Shown here: one piece after another, positions 7,597 through 16,363 of the stretch
How positions within the stretch are numbered: position 1 is the first letter of the stretch
How the letters are laid out: each line of letters begins with the position of its first letter
NCBI GenBank assembly: GCA_015232015.1
Contig: JADGAM010000015.1
Coordinates: 1 to 46,222 of the forward strand
From: Oligoflexia bacterium
GTDB taxonomy: Bacteria > Bdellovibrionota > Bacteriovoracia > Bacteriovoracales > Bacteriovoracaceae
Reading direction: 5' to 3'
DNA: 46,222 nt
Translations under genes and position numbers: made by a program
Notes under the pieces: generated by a model
The model's input: the letters and a program-made list of their open reading frames with translations, nothing else
The model's database searches: none
What the model was told of the DNA's origin: nothing

Positions 7597-9327
7597 TTAA
7601 AAATCCTGACCATCTGAAAAATCTGTACCGTTTTTCTTTAATATGGATTCAATTATATCTTTTTCATCTGCTGTTTTGTTTTTGATATCATCTTTTTTAA
7701 TTTCATTATTCTTACTATTATTATCAGTATTATTTTTTTTAGATGAATGCGGAGACATGTGAATTATATTATCGTTAAAATTTGTATTTTTATTATTACT
7801 GTTTTGTTTTTGGTTATTTGAAGTCATGGAGGAAGCAAGGTTTGAGTCCATGTTTGAGGCCATGATTGTAGAATCTTGTGATTCAGAAAAGATTTCTTTC
7901 ATTAATGTGTTCATTGCATATGTTTTATTTTTAACTATCTCACTGCTGGAAGCAATTTGAGCAACCAGAGATGCGTTTCTTTGCGTAACTGAATCTAATT
8001 CAATTACTGCCTTGTTTATTTGATCTACAGATGTAAATTGTTCTCTTGTTGCTACAGAAATCTCTTCCATAAGTCCTGACACTTGATTGACATTCGCAGA
8101 TATTTCTTGAAGTTTGTCATTATTAAGGGAAACTAGCTTTTCACCATTATCAACTTTTTCAACACTATTATCAATTAGTGATTTAATCTCTTTTGTTGCT
8201 AATGCCGCTCTTTGAGCTAGATCCCTAACCTCAATTGCTACAACTGCAAACCCCTTACCTTGGTCACCGGCCTTGGCGGCCTCGATAGCAGCATTAATGG
8301 CCAAAATATTTGTTTGAAAAGCTATTATTTCAACAAGCCCAATTATTTCTGAAATTTTCTTACTACTAGTAGAAATTTCGCTCATTGCTAGTTTAGTCTC
8401 TTCAGATACTGTAAGTCCTTTAGTAGCGGCCGCCACCGCCACTTCTGCAATCTGTGCCACCTTTTGACAGTGATCTGCTGTTTGTTTAACTTGAGAGGTA
8501 ATTTCTTCTAAAGTTGAAGCAGTTTCTTCTAAAAGTGTTGCCTGTTCTAGAGTGCGTGAAGAAAGATCTTGATTGCCCTCTGCCACTTTTCTAGATTCAT
8601 CAGTGATAGTGTTTGTTGAATTATTTAAGGTTGTAGATAAAATTTTTGATAATCTCATGAAATATATCAGACATATTATACTTAAGATGAGAATGACCGA
8701 AACAATAGATATAAAAAAAGTAGAAGTTACCTTATAGGTTTTTTGTATTTTTTGATTTAATTCATTAGCTTCTTGAATATTATATGTTGTAAGTTTTTTT
8801 ATAATACTTAGTGTATTATTTAATTTTAAAGAAGAATCCATAATTCTCATTAGCATTATTTCTAAATAATTTGCTGACTTCACCTTATCTTTTGCTGCTA
8901 TGGCCTCATCAGATTTTTTAGAATAATTAATGAGATCAAAATGTTGTGTTAACCATTCTTTATAATTCATTTGAAATTCTTCATACATTTTTTTTTCATC
9001 AATGGTAAAATCATGTCCTTCTAACACTTTTATTAGTTTTTCAACATTACTTAATTCTTTTTCAATTGAATCATATTCCGTTGTTCTTATTACTCCTCTA
9101 AGACCAATTAGTAAGAGAGTCTTTTCCTCGGAAGCAATCAAAGATAATGATGATTTTATTTCAGATAATGTGTTAATTGTTGGAAGATTAATTGTAGCTA
9201 TTTCATTGCCATTTTTGTAATTTTCTTTAGTAGAATAAATTCCTGTTAAACCAATACATATCATAGAACAAATCATTACTATAAAACTTAATAAAACTTT
9301 TGTGGTTAAAGCTAATTTTTTTTGCAT
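7597..9327 (-). CDS. methyl-accepting chemotaxis protein
   Basis: A chemoreceptor of about 576 aa. It has an N-terminal membrane segment (about residues 8-29), a periplasmic helical sensor region resembling the four-helix-bundle (4HB_MCP) type, a second membrane segment (about residues 198-222), and a signalling domain with the hairpin tip FQTNILAINAAIEAAKAG and GKGFAVVAIEVRDLAQRAA. The start of the signalling part (NQDLSSRTLEQATLLEETA) resembles the enteric Tsr/Tar class. The C-terminal tail is Asn/Lys/Ser-rich low complexity and lacks the NWETF-type CheR/CheB tether. Two ATGs, at 9333 and 9327, are possible; AGG spacing favours 9327. The ligand is unknown. Confidence 0.95.
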   Translation of the reverse strand: MQKKLALTTKVLLSFIVMICSMICIGLTGIYSTKENYKNGNEIATINLPTINTLSEIKSSLSLIASEEKTLLLIGLRGVIRTTEYDSIEKELSNVEKLIKVLEGHDFTIDEKKMYEEFQMNYKEWLTQHFDLINYSKKSDEAIAAKDKVKSANYLEIMLMRIMDSSLKLNNTLSIIKKLTTYNIQEANELNQKIQKTYKVTSTFFISIVSVILILSIICLIYFMRLSKILSTTLNNSTNTITDESRKVAEGNQDLSSRTLEQATLLEETASTLEEITSQVKQTADHCQKVAQIAEVAVAAATKGLTVSEETKLAMSEISTSSKKISEIIGLVEIIAFQTNILAINAAIEAAKAGDQGKGFAVVAIEVRDLAQRAALATKEIKSLIDNSVEKVDNGEKLVSLNNDKLQEISANVNQVSGLMEEISVATREQFTSVDQINKAVIELDSVTQRNASLVAQIASSSEIVKNKTYAMNTLMKEIFSESQDSTIMASNMDSNLASSMTSNNQKQNSNNKNTNFNDNIIHMSPHSSKKNNTDNNSKNNEIKKDDIKNKTADEKDIIESILKKNGTDFSDGQDF

Positions 9328-9488
9328 AGTCATTACCTAATGGTTATTGTCTAGTTTTTGGTTAATAAAAAAGAATTACACATTATATTTCGGCAGAAAT
9401 ATTATTAATTTTAGTAATTGTTAAAAATTTTTACGTTAATTATGAATTGTCTTGAATTGCCTTAGGAATGGGAACTTACCTGACCAGA

Positions 9489-10730
9489 TCAAAAACCCAT
9501 ACCCATAGAAAATGAAACAAAATTATTTAGAAATTTTTTATTTATACCCAAAACTAATCCTAGACCAGGAAGAGCAATATTTTTTAGATACAAATAACTT
9601 CCAATTCCTGTAGAAAGAAAATCAGTATGGTTATTAAAATAGGCCTTATACATACAGTAATCTGTGAAAGGTGCTAGCACCCAAGTGCCATAATTTGGAG
9701 TGGAAAATGGAATAAGATAATCAATAGATAAATTTTGAGAGCTTTTTAGCCAAAGGCCTCCACTTTGTACTCCTCTATATCCAATATTTCCTCCTGTTTT
9801 TATTGAATCCCTTAAATTGGAATTAATTAAATTCATACCAGAAAAGCGAAATTGAAATACATGATTAGAGTAGATATTATTTTGATCAATAAAAGAATAT
9901 TCAATTTTTGCTGATTTACTTTCATTATCTGAACGATGGATTTGATGAAGATAGTTTAAGCGAAAAGAATATCCTTGATTGAAATATAATTTGTAGTTAC
10001 TTTGATTATAACTTAATTCGGGGCCGATAGATAAAAAATTATAATTTGCAGGTGGATGGTAATAAAGCTCTTCATTGTAGGTTATGTTTGCTTGTTGTAT
10101 TCCTAAATTGGCAGATAGATCATGAGAGATGTTGTTGCCAAAACGCAAACTTATATTTTGAGAACTTTCTTTAAATGCATATAAAATATCTTTTTTATCA
10201 TAAGTTTTTAAATTACGACTACCTTTAGAAAAAAAAGCATCAGCAGTTAATTCACTATAAAATAAATTGCGATCCTTGTAAAAAAAGAAAAAGGCCTTTT
10301 CGACGTTGCCGGTTTTTGCTCCAATAAATAACATTTTTCCTATACCTAAAAAATTACTTTCAATAATAAATGCACCAAATGATTTATTGTCGCTACTTAA
10401 TTTTATCTCTGGAATAGGAATAAGAGTCCACCGTTCTTTTACCTTAATTGTAATTTCTGTTTGTTTTCTTCCCTTAGAAGAAGTTATTTCTACGGAAGAA
10501 AAAAGTCGGCTATTCATTAAGCATTGTTTGAGAGTTAGATCATTATTTTTTTTACATCGCTCAATTAAAAATAAAATATGATTATTGGTAGTTCTTTTAT
10601 TTCCTTCAATTACTATTTTTTCCGATTTTTCAGAGCAGTAACTTGAATTTGGTACTAGAGTTATTAAAAGAATTAAAAGAATTAAAAGAGTGGAACAGAT
10701 AAAAGGAAATTTAATTATAGATAACTTCAT
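9489..10730 (-). CDS. small Omp85-family outer-membrane protein with one POTRA domain
   Basis: The 413-aa protein has a long hydrophobic signal peptide (about residues 7-32). Next comes one POTRA-like module (about residues 38-105: EKIVIEGNKRTTNNHIL...LFSSVEI...ITIKVKERWTLIPIP). The remainder is rich in alternating polar and hydrophobic strands and ends in Phe (SFSMGMGF), the usual last residue of outer-membrane barrels. This is consistent with a BamA/TamA-related 'surface antigen' barrel, much shorter than the true BamA at 34372. Substrate and partner are unknown. Part of the signal peptide is encoded by a 9-bp repeat. Confidence 0.7.
   Translation of the reverse strand: MKLSIIKFPFICSTLLILLILLITLVPNSSYCSEKSEKIVIEGNKRTTNNHILFLIERCKKNNDLTLKQCLMNSRLFSSVEITSSKGRKQTEITIKVKERWTLIPIPEIKLSSDNKSFGAFIIESNFLGIGKMLFIGAKTGNVEKAFFFFYKDRNLFYSELTADAFFSKGSRNLKTYDKKDILYAFKESSQNISLRFGNNISHDLSANLGIQQANITYNEELYYHPPANYNFLSIGPELSYNQSNYKLYFNQGYSFRLNYLHQIHRSDNESKSAKIEYSFIDQNNIYSNHVFQFRFSGMNLINSNLRDSIKTGGNIGYRGVQSGGLWLKSSQNLSIDYLIPFSTPNYGTWVLAPFTDYCMYKAYFNNHTDFLSTGIGSYLYLKNIALPGLGLVLGINKKFLNNFVSFSMGMGF
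10663..10689. repeat. 9-bp tandem repeat (ATTAAAAGA)x3 in the Omp85-like signal peptide
   Basis: Three perfect copies of ATTAAAAGA encode the Leu-Ile-Leu pattern of the hydrophobic core of the signal peptide of the minus-strand gene. Copy-number change would lengthen or shorten the hydrophobic core by three residues per unit. Confidence 0.85.
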
Positions 10731-10776
10731 AATGAAATGATAGCATCTACCAACATTACATAAAAGGACATTTTTT

Positions 10777-11739
10777 ATGAATAAAAATAAATATAGATAC
10801 GGATTAGTTTTAGTAGGCGGAAAGAGTGAGAGAATGGGGGCAGATAAAGGACAATTGGCCTACCACTATGATAAATCTCAAGTTACTTATACCTTTGATC
10901 TTTTATCAAATTTTTGTGATAGGGTGTTTGTTTCTTGTAGAGAAGAACAAGCACAATTAGCTCATATAAAAGATTATCCGCAAATTCGAGATAACAGTAA
11001 ATATCTAAATAATAATAATAATCTTAATAATAATCTTAAAAAAGGGGGGCCTATTGTAGGAATTCTTTCTGCAATGGATGAATTGGAGAGAAATGATAAT
11101 ATAGACTTCCACCAAATGATTATTGTTTTAGCATGTGATATGCCAAATATTGACAAAAATATTTTAGATCATCTAATAAAAAATCATCAACAAAAGAAAA
11201 GTGAATATTTAGTTACTGCCTTTCAAAATCCTGATAAAGATAAGGAATGGCCAGAACCATTATGCACTATATATGATTTTTCTGTAAATAAACATTTGTT
11301 AAAAATGTTAGAAGAAGGAATAAAATGTCCTAGAAAAATGCTAACGATATTAAATGAAAAGAGTTTGATTAATTTAATCAAACTACCAACATCTAGTAGA
11401 GATGCTTTAGTAAATATTAATACAACTGAAGAATATCAAAAATACAAAAAACATAAAAATGAAAGAAAAATGCAAGTAAAAGTAAGGTATTATGCAATTT
11501 TAAGAGAGAAAACAAAAGTAAGCGAGGAAAATATTTCTGTGAATGACTTATTAGATGTAGAAAATAAAAAGATTAGCTTAAATAACCTTTATACTTTACT
11601 AGATAAAAAATATAATTTTTCAGATCTTATTTCTAAAGAAAAATTAACTGTTGCAGTTAATTCACAATATGTTGATTTTGACTATGAACTTAAAGATGCT
11701 GATACTGTAATTTTTATTCCACCTATATCAGGAGGATAA
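10777..11739 (+). CDS. MobA-MoaD fusion: molybdenum cofactor guanylyltransferase joined to molybdopterin synthase sulfur carrier
   Basis: Residues 1 to about 230 match MobA, which attaches GMP to molybdopterin: LVGGKSERMGADKGQ (nucleotide binding), GGPIVGILSAMDEL, and LACDMPNID with the metal-binding aspartate. Residues about 232-320 match MoaD: MQVKVRYYAILREKT at its start and VNSQYVDFDYELKDADTVIFIPPISGG ending in the free Gly-Gly required for adenylation and sulfur transfer. The joint KKHKNERKMQVKV contains an ATG at 11470 that could allow MoaD to be made alone, although no strong ribosome binding site precedes it. An Asn/Leu low-complexity loop is encoded by a 12-bp repeat at 11014-11037. 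moaE starts 6 bp downstream. Confidence 0.88.
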   Translation: MNKNKYRYGLVLVGGKSERMGADKGQLAYHYDKSQVTYTFDLLSNFCDRVFVSCREEQAQLAHIKDYPQIRDNSKYLNNNNNLNNNLKKGGPIVGILSAMDELERNDNIDFHQMIIVLACDMPNIDKNILDHLIKNHQQKKSEYLVTAFQNPDKDKEWPEPLCTIYDFSVNKHLLKMLEEGIKCPRKMLTILNEKSLINLIKLPTSSRDALVNINTTEEYQKYKKHKNERKMQVKVRYYAILREKTKVSEENISVNDLLDVENKKISLNNLYTLLDKKYNFSDLISKEKLTVAVNSQYVDFDYELKDADTVIFIPPISGG

Positions 11740-11745
11740 GAATAA

Positions 11746-12189
11746 ATGATAGATAAAATTTTTAATACTAAAATTTTAATTGTAAGAGAAGAAATAAATA
11801 ATTTTTTACCTTTAAAAAATAAAAATATAGATCTACAGGATCAGGATAATGAAAATGTTGGTGGAGCTGTAATCTTTGAAGGAATTGTTCGAAGAGATAA
11901 TAATATTGATTATCTTGAATACGAAGGCGATACGGAAATGATACTTTTACAAGGGAAAAAAATCCTTGAAGAGGCCATTCAACAGTTTAATTTAGAGTGT
12001 GTAATATTAATTCATAGATTGGGAATTGTTAAAGTTGGCGAGATGGCGGTTTGGATTAGAAGTACTGCCAGACATCGTAAAGAAGCATTTGCTGCAACTG
12101 AGTTTGTTATAGATAGTTTAAAAAAACAATTACCTATATGGAAAAAGGAGTGCTTTGTAGATGGAGGAAGTAACTGGGTTGGCCTTTGA
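11746..12189 (+). CDS. moaE: molybdopterin synthase catalytic subunit MoaE
   Basis: MoaE inserts the two dithiolene sulfurs carried by MoaD into precursor Z (cPMP). The 147-aa protein has GGAVIFEGIVRRDN, LEYEGDTEMILLQGKKILEEA, LIHRLGIVKVGEMAVWIRSTARHRKEAF and the lysine-containing end LKKQLPIWKKECFVDG, all typical of the family. It lies 6 bp after the MobA-MoaD fusion and overlaps the start of moeB by 29 bp, so the three are almost certainly co-translated. Confidence 0.94.
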   Translation: MIDKIFNTKILIVREEINNFLPLKNKNIDLQDQDNENVGGAVIFEGIVRRDNNIDYLEYEGDTEMILLQGKKILEEAIQQFNLECVILIHRLGIVKVGEMAVWIRSTARHRKEAFAATEFVIDSLKKQLPIWKKECFVDGGSNWVGL

Positions 12190-12997
12190 TGAAAAAAGAT
12201 ATTATAAACGCCAACTCTCTTTTCCTATGATTGGAGAAGAAGGACAAAATAAATTAAGAAGCAGTAAGATTTTGGTTGTAGGTGCTGGTGGACTTGGTTC
12301 TCCGCTACTCATGTATTTGGTAGGTTTGGGAATCGGGGAAATAGTGGTTTTTGATTTTGATAAAATTGAATATGAAAATTTACATAGGCAAATTCTTTTT
12401 AATGTCGATGAAATTGGTGAATACAAAGCATTAATTGCAATAAAAAAATTACAAAAATATAATCCCTGGGTAAAAATCAGTGGTTATACAGAAAAGATTG
12501 ATGAAAAAAATATCGAAGAGATACTTTCTAAAAGATTTTTTGCTTTTGATTTAATTATTGATTGTAGTGATAATTTAGCTACAAGGTTTTTAATTCATGA
12601 TAATGCATACAAGTTTCATATAAATCTCCTTAGTGTGGCCATAGATCATTTAAGCGGTAGTTTGCTTTTTTTTAATTTTGTTGATTCTGCTGATTCTAAA
12701 ACTGGAGAAGAAGGGTGCCTTAGATGCTTATGGCCCAATTCCCAAAATTCACAAATTTTAGCACTAGATGAAAATAAAAATTTTAGAGGAATTTTAAATA
12801 TTGTACCTGGAATGATTGCTACTATGGCGGTCATGGAGATTGCTAAATTCTTGCTTAAATGGGAAGGATCTTTGAAGCAAGCAGAGAACTTTCTAATTGA
12901 TCTTACTAATTTTGAAACCAATCGAGTAAGGTGGAATAAAAAGAAAGATTGTTCGTTGTGTGGGTCTTTAAATAGTCAGGACAAAAAACAGAAGTGA
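12161..12997 (+). CDS. moeB: MoeB/ThiF-family adenylyltransferase (MoaD-activating enzyme)
   Basis: An E1-like enzyme that adenylates the C-terminal glycine of MoaD. It shows the nucleotide-binding loop VVGAGGLGSPLLMYL (about residues 40-54), the IEYENLHRQILF segment with the conserved Arg, and two CxxC pairs (CLRC mid-protein, CSLC near the C-terminus) that match the structural zinc site. The start overlaps the end of moaE; AAGGAG at 12145-12150 sets it. No rhodanese domain is present. Involvement in thiamine synthesis (ThiF) cannot be excluded on sequence alone, but the molybdopterin neighbours favour MoeB. Confidence 0.9.
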   Translation: MEEVTGLAFDEKRYYKRQLSFPMIGEEGQNKLRSSKILVVGAGGLGSPLLMYLVGLGIGEIVVFDFDKIEYENLHRQILFNVDEIGEYKALIAIKKLQKYNPWVKISGYTEKIDEKNIEEILSKRFFAFDLIIDCSDNLATRFLIHDNAYKFHINLLSVAIDHLSGSLLFFNFVDSADSKTGEEGCLRCLWPNSQNSQILALDENKNFRGILNIVPGMIATMAVMEIAKFLLKWEGSLKQAENFLIDLTNFETNRVRWNKKKDCSLCGSLNSQDKKQK

Positions 12998-13282
12998 ATA
13001 TTCACCTCATCTCAAAGAAGATATTAGAACTTACATTTAACGATTACTTGTAAAGAATAAGTTTTAAAAAAAATTTATTATTTTTTTTAAAAGCAAAATA
13101 AAATTTAATTTGTTGTTTACAGTAATTATTTAAAGATATATTTTTTTTGAAAAAATTATTTGGCAATATTATTCACTGCAAATTTTATAATAATTCACAC
13201 TATATTTTTATATTAATATTATAGATAAAATAAGTAAAAAATAGTTATAAATTAATTTATTTGAAATTAAAGGGTAAATTAC

Positions 13283-14152
13283 ATGAAAAAAATAATCTTA
13301 TTAGTATTTTTAGTGCTGGTGGTTTTTGCTTCAACAACACTTCAGTTCAGTATGGTCTCATGTGATGCTCATTCACTGGAAACTGTATTACTTGATAATA
13401 GTAATAAATGGCATACTGGAGCATTAATGACTCGAGGACATGAAGATTTATTACATTATGCTGTTAAGGAAGCTAATCGAATATTAAATAATAATTTCTA
13501 TCCATCTGTTAAATTAGGTGTTCCAGCAGTAGATACCAGTAATCAATTAGTGAGAGGAAGTTATGAAACAGATTTTCCTGGTAATAAAATTAAATCTCAT
13601 TATGGTAATGTTCATGATTGGCATAATGAAGATCATCTTCAATCTTTACATTTTTTAAGAAAATATAGTATTGGCAGTAATCTTTATCAATCGTGTTTGG
13701 ATGGTACAAATTTAATTTTAGAGATAACTAACTTAGCGTGGGAAAACTATAAAAATGGTGACATGAATTCATTCAACTTTTGGTTGGGGCATGCTTGTCA
13801 CATTATTCAAGATTCATTTTCACCAGCACACGCTCGTAGAGAAGGTCCAGACAATAAATACATAGTGGATATATGCTCTTATGGTAAAAAAGTACCAGGT
13901 GCTTGTTTTCATGAAAAAGTAGAAGTTGATGATGATAGGGTTTGGCGTAATTCTCTAAATTGTTCAATGAATCCATTCAACCGTCCATTTAATTGCTTAA
14001 AACCTTTGGCCCAGTCATCGGTTAATGCTACTACTTCTTATTTGGTAGCAGTGGCAAGAGCACTGATGGCCGATAAAGATCCTGCTATTATGGTGAAAAT
14101 GTTTTTTTCCTTTATGGGCGGTGGTTATTTTTCTTGTGAGAGATTAAAATAA
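13283..14152 (+). CDS. secreted zinc-dependent phospholipase C-like protein
   Basis: A signal peptide covers about residues 1-28. The mature part has the metal-ligand pattern of the phospholipase C/P1 nuclease superfamily: W43 and H53 (GHEDLLHYA), D112/H118 (HDWHNEDH), H173-x3-D177-x5-H183 (HIIQDSFSPAH) and H210-x3-E214 (HEKVE). These correspond in order and spacing to the three-zinc site of Bacillus cereus PLC. Six cysteines in the mature part suggest disulfides. No C-terminal C2/PLAT domain is present. A likely role is hydrolysis of phospholipids outside the cell; the substrate is not shown. The preceding 285-bp gap (12998-13282) is very AT-rich with no gene, and the gene has an AAGGG ribosome binding site. 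Confidence 0.78.
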   Translation: MKKIILLVFLVLVVFASTTLQFSMVSCDAHSLETVLLDNSNKWHTGALMTRGHEDLLHYAVKEANRILNNNFYPSVKLGVPAVDTSNQLVRGSYETDFPGNKIKSHYGNVHDWHNEDHLQSLHFLRKYSIGSNLYQSCLDGTNLILEITNLAWENYKNGDMNSFNFWLGHACHIIQDSFSPAHARREGPDNKYIVDICSYGKKVPGACFHEKVEVDDDRVWRNSLNCSMNPFNRPFNCLKPLAQSSVNATTSYLVAVARALMADKDPAIMVKMFFSFMGGGYFSCERLK

Positions 14153-14182
14153 TTTTACACTTGCATTCTTTCATGGAGTTTT

Positions 14183-14710
14183 TTAGGCCGCTTTTTTAGT
14201 TTCAAGATCCGCCAATGCTTTTTTTAATTCTGCCAATTGCTCTTCTGTCTCTTTAATACATTTAATAAGATAATTTTTTTCGCTTTCGCCTCTCCGTTCA
14301 AAAGTAGAAAGAATTATTTTTTCAATTACAGCAACATTTTCACCATGTTCTATTTGATAAAAATATGCGCGAAATTTATCTACAACAAAATAATAAAAAT
14401 CGATATATTTGTTATTTGTATTATCTTTAATATTATCTTCTAAGAGAGCATCAAATTTATAAAGATAATCAGATAGATTTTTTATGTCCATAGAGAGCGC
14501 TGAGCCAATTAATGAATGGATAGTCATTTTTAGATCATGAATGTGCTTAATGTCCCCACTATCACTAAAATCAAATATGTGCATTTCAAATTTATCAAGA
14601 TATTGATAAGCAGTTGTAAAAAATTCAGATAAAAGATTTTTTTGAAAATCAGAATTTGCTAGATCAGTAGTTTTAATGAAAGAGTGAGATTTTAATGTTT
14701 TTAAATTCAT
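14183..14710 (-). CDS. histidine phosphotransfer (Hpt) domain protein
   Basis: A 175-aa protein of predicted helices. The segment TIHSLIGSALSMDIKNLSDYL (split: His65 in HSLIGSA) matches the Hpt phosphorylation motif HxLKGSA with Ile in place of the usual Lys. The C-terminal 30 residues form a Glu/Lys/Ala coiled coil (EEQLAELKKALADLETK). It would relay phosphate between a hybrid kinase and a response regulator, neither of which is next to it. A TTG at 14746 is in frame, but the ATG at 14710 has an AGGA ribosome binding site at good spacing. It converges on the phospholipase gene with 30 bp between. Confidence 0.6.
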   Translation of the reverse strand: MNLKTLKSHSFIKTTDLANSDFQKNLLSEFFTTAYQYLDKFEMHIFDFSDSGDIKHIHDLKMTIHSLIGSALSMDIKNLSDYLYKFDALLEDNIKDNTNNKYIDFYYFVVDKFRAYFYQIEHGENVAVIEKIILSTFERRGESEKNYLIKCIKETEEQLAELKKALADLETKKAA

Positions 14711-14805
14711 AAATGATTTTCCTAAATGCCTCTTGATTATTTTCAAATATTAATCGGTTTTTTTCTTTGAAAAATTAGGGAAATTAGAAAAAATCATAAA
14801 TTAAT

Positions 14806-16077
14806 TTAATCTGACAATTTCATTAAGGTAATCTTGACCTTTTTGGTAGTATCATCTCTTAAAATGGTTACTTCAACGTTATCACCTACTTTATGTTTTT
14901 CCATGACAGAGTAAATATCTTCAAGAGAATTAACTTCAACATCACCGATGGCCACAATAATATCTCCTAAAAAGTAATTGCCAAAACTATCTCTCCTCAT
15001 TCCTTTAAGTCCTTTGGCATCTGCTGAACTCTTTGCAATTACTGATTGGATCACTACACCTTTGTTTATTCCTAAATTCTCTTTTATTCTATCTTCTAAG
15101 GGTGAAATTCCAAGACCAGGACGTATTTCATGACCATGCTTAATTAGTTGAGGTACCATGGAATTTATTGCATCTACAGGTACGGCAAATCCAACTCCTG
15201 AACTACTTCCTGACTTTGAAAAAATCGCAGTGTTCATTCCAATTAAATTTCCTCTAGAATCAAGAAGAGGTCCACCGGAATTTCCCGGATTAATTGAGGC
15301 ATCAGTTTGGATCATTCCATCAATTTTTACTCCAGCAAAACCTGGAATTTGTCTTCCTATCGCAGAAACAATCCCTGTGCTGAGAGTATGATCAAGACCA
15401 AAGGGATTTCCTATGGCCATAACTTTTTGTCCCACCATTAAATTTTTAGAGATTCCTACAGTAACAGGAGTAAGATTTTTGGGTTTTTGTTCTAACTTAA
15501 GAACAGCAATATCTTTTCGTTGGGAATATCCTACTACTGTCGCTTTATATTGTTTTTTATCTTGATGGAAGGATACTAAAAATTGACCACCACCGTAAAT
15601 TACGTGAAAGTTGGTGACTATGTATCCATCTGAATTCCACACAAACCCTGATCCCGTTCCGTGAGGAATTTCAATGGTACTCAGATCATGCCAATTACGT
15701 GCTAATTGAAAGTTAGTAATGTTAACTATAGATGCGACATTTTTTTGATAAACATTAATAGTATTTTTTTCATACTCTAATAGATCAGGTGTTTCTTTGA
15801 TATCTTTAGTAGTGTCTTTACTAGCATCTTTGCTATTTTTATTACCTTTAGTAGCATCTTTTTCTTTTTCACTGGTGGCATTTGCAGTATTTATTACCAT
15901 TGACGTGTCTGTTAATTCAACTGCCTTGTTATAGGAATTTGAGATTAGGAATTTTGTTGTATTGAAAGCTATTGCAAAAGCTATTGCAAATACTATTGCA
16001 TATGCTACAACAAAAAGTATTCGAGAGAGTACGAATGATTTAGTAAATAAAAAAGAAGTATTGTTTTTTTTATTCAT
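14806..16077 (-). CDS. HtrA/Deg-family serine protease with one PDZ domain
   Basis: A membrane-anchored or periplasmic S1C protease. It has an N-terminal hydrophobic segment (about residues 16-38), a low-complexity Lys/Asp/Thr linker (about residues 68-96), a trypsin-like domain with the triad His in VTNFHVIYGG, Asp in RKDIAVLKL and Ser in NPGNSGGPLLD, and one C-terminal PDZ domain (GLGISPLEDRIKENLG...GDIIVAIGDVEVNSLEDI). One PDZ rather than two makes it DegS-like in layout. The hydrophobic segment is partly built from a 12-bp repeat. It diverges from psd across a 286-bp AT-rich gap (16078-16363), where promoters for both probably lie, though I cannot place them convincingly. Confidence 0.93.
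   Translation of the reverse strand: MNKKNNTSFLFTKSFVLSRILFVVAYAIVFAIAFAIAFNTTKFLISNSYNKAVELTDTSMVINTANATSEKEKDATKGNKNSKDASKDTTKDIKETPDLLEYEKNTINVYQKNVASIVNITNFQLARNWHDLSTIEIPHGTGSGFVWNSDGYIVTNFHVIYGGGQFLVSFHQDKKQYKATVVGYSQRKDIAVLKLEQKPKNLTPVTVGISKNLMVGQKVMAIGNPFGLDHTLSTGIVSAIGRQIPGFAGVKIDGMIQTDASINPGNSGGPLLDSRGNLIGMNTAIFSKSGSSSGVGFAVPVDAINSMVPQLIKHGHEIRPGLGISPLEDRIKENLGINKGVVIQSVIAKSSADAKGLKGMRRDSFGNYFLGDIIVAIGDVEVNSLEDIYSVMEKHKVGDNVEVTILRDDTTKKVKITLMKLSD
15968..16003. repeat. 12-bp imperfect tandem repeat (GCTATTGCAAAA-type)x3 in the protease membrane segment
   Basis: Three near-identical 12-bp units encode the Ala-Ile-Ala-Phe-like repeats of the hydrophobic N-terminal segment of the HtrA-type protease. 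Each unit adds four hydrophobic residues. Confidence 0.8.
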
Positions 16078-16363
16078 AATTTTATACCTCGCTAAAATAA
16101 ATTTTTAAAATATTAAAAAAATTATTAAATTTTTTACTTAAACATCTATATAACACACTGTTTTTAATTTTATATTTTTTCATTGTCTAGAGGAAAAAAT
16201 TAAAAAATGTATTAAAAGTAAAAATTTTATTTTTAGATTGGCCTTAATTAGCATAATTAAGTAATAGTTAATAAATTTTTATCAACGAATCTTTTATGTT
16301 TAGTGTTAACTATAGTACTTGCTATATATTAAGGACTATAATTTAGGGGGAGTTTAGGTCATT

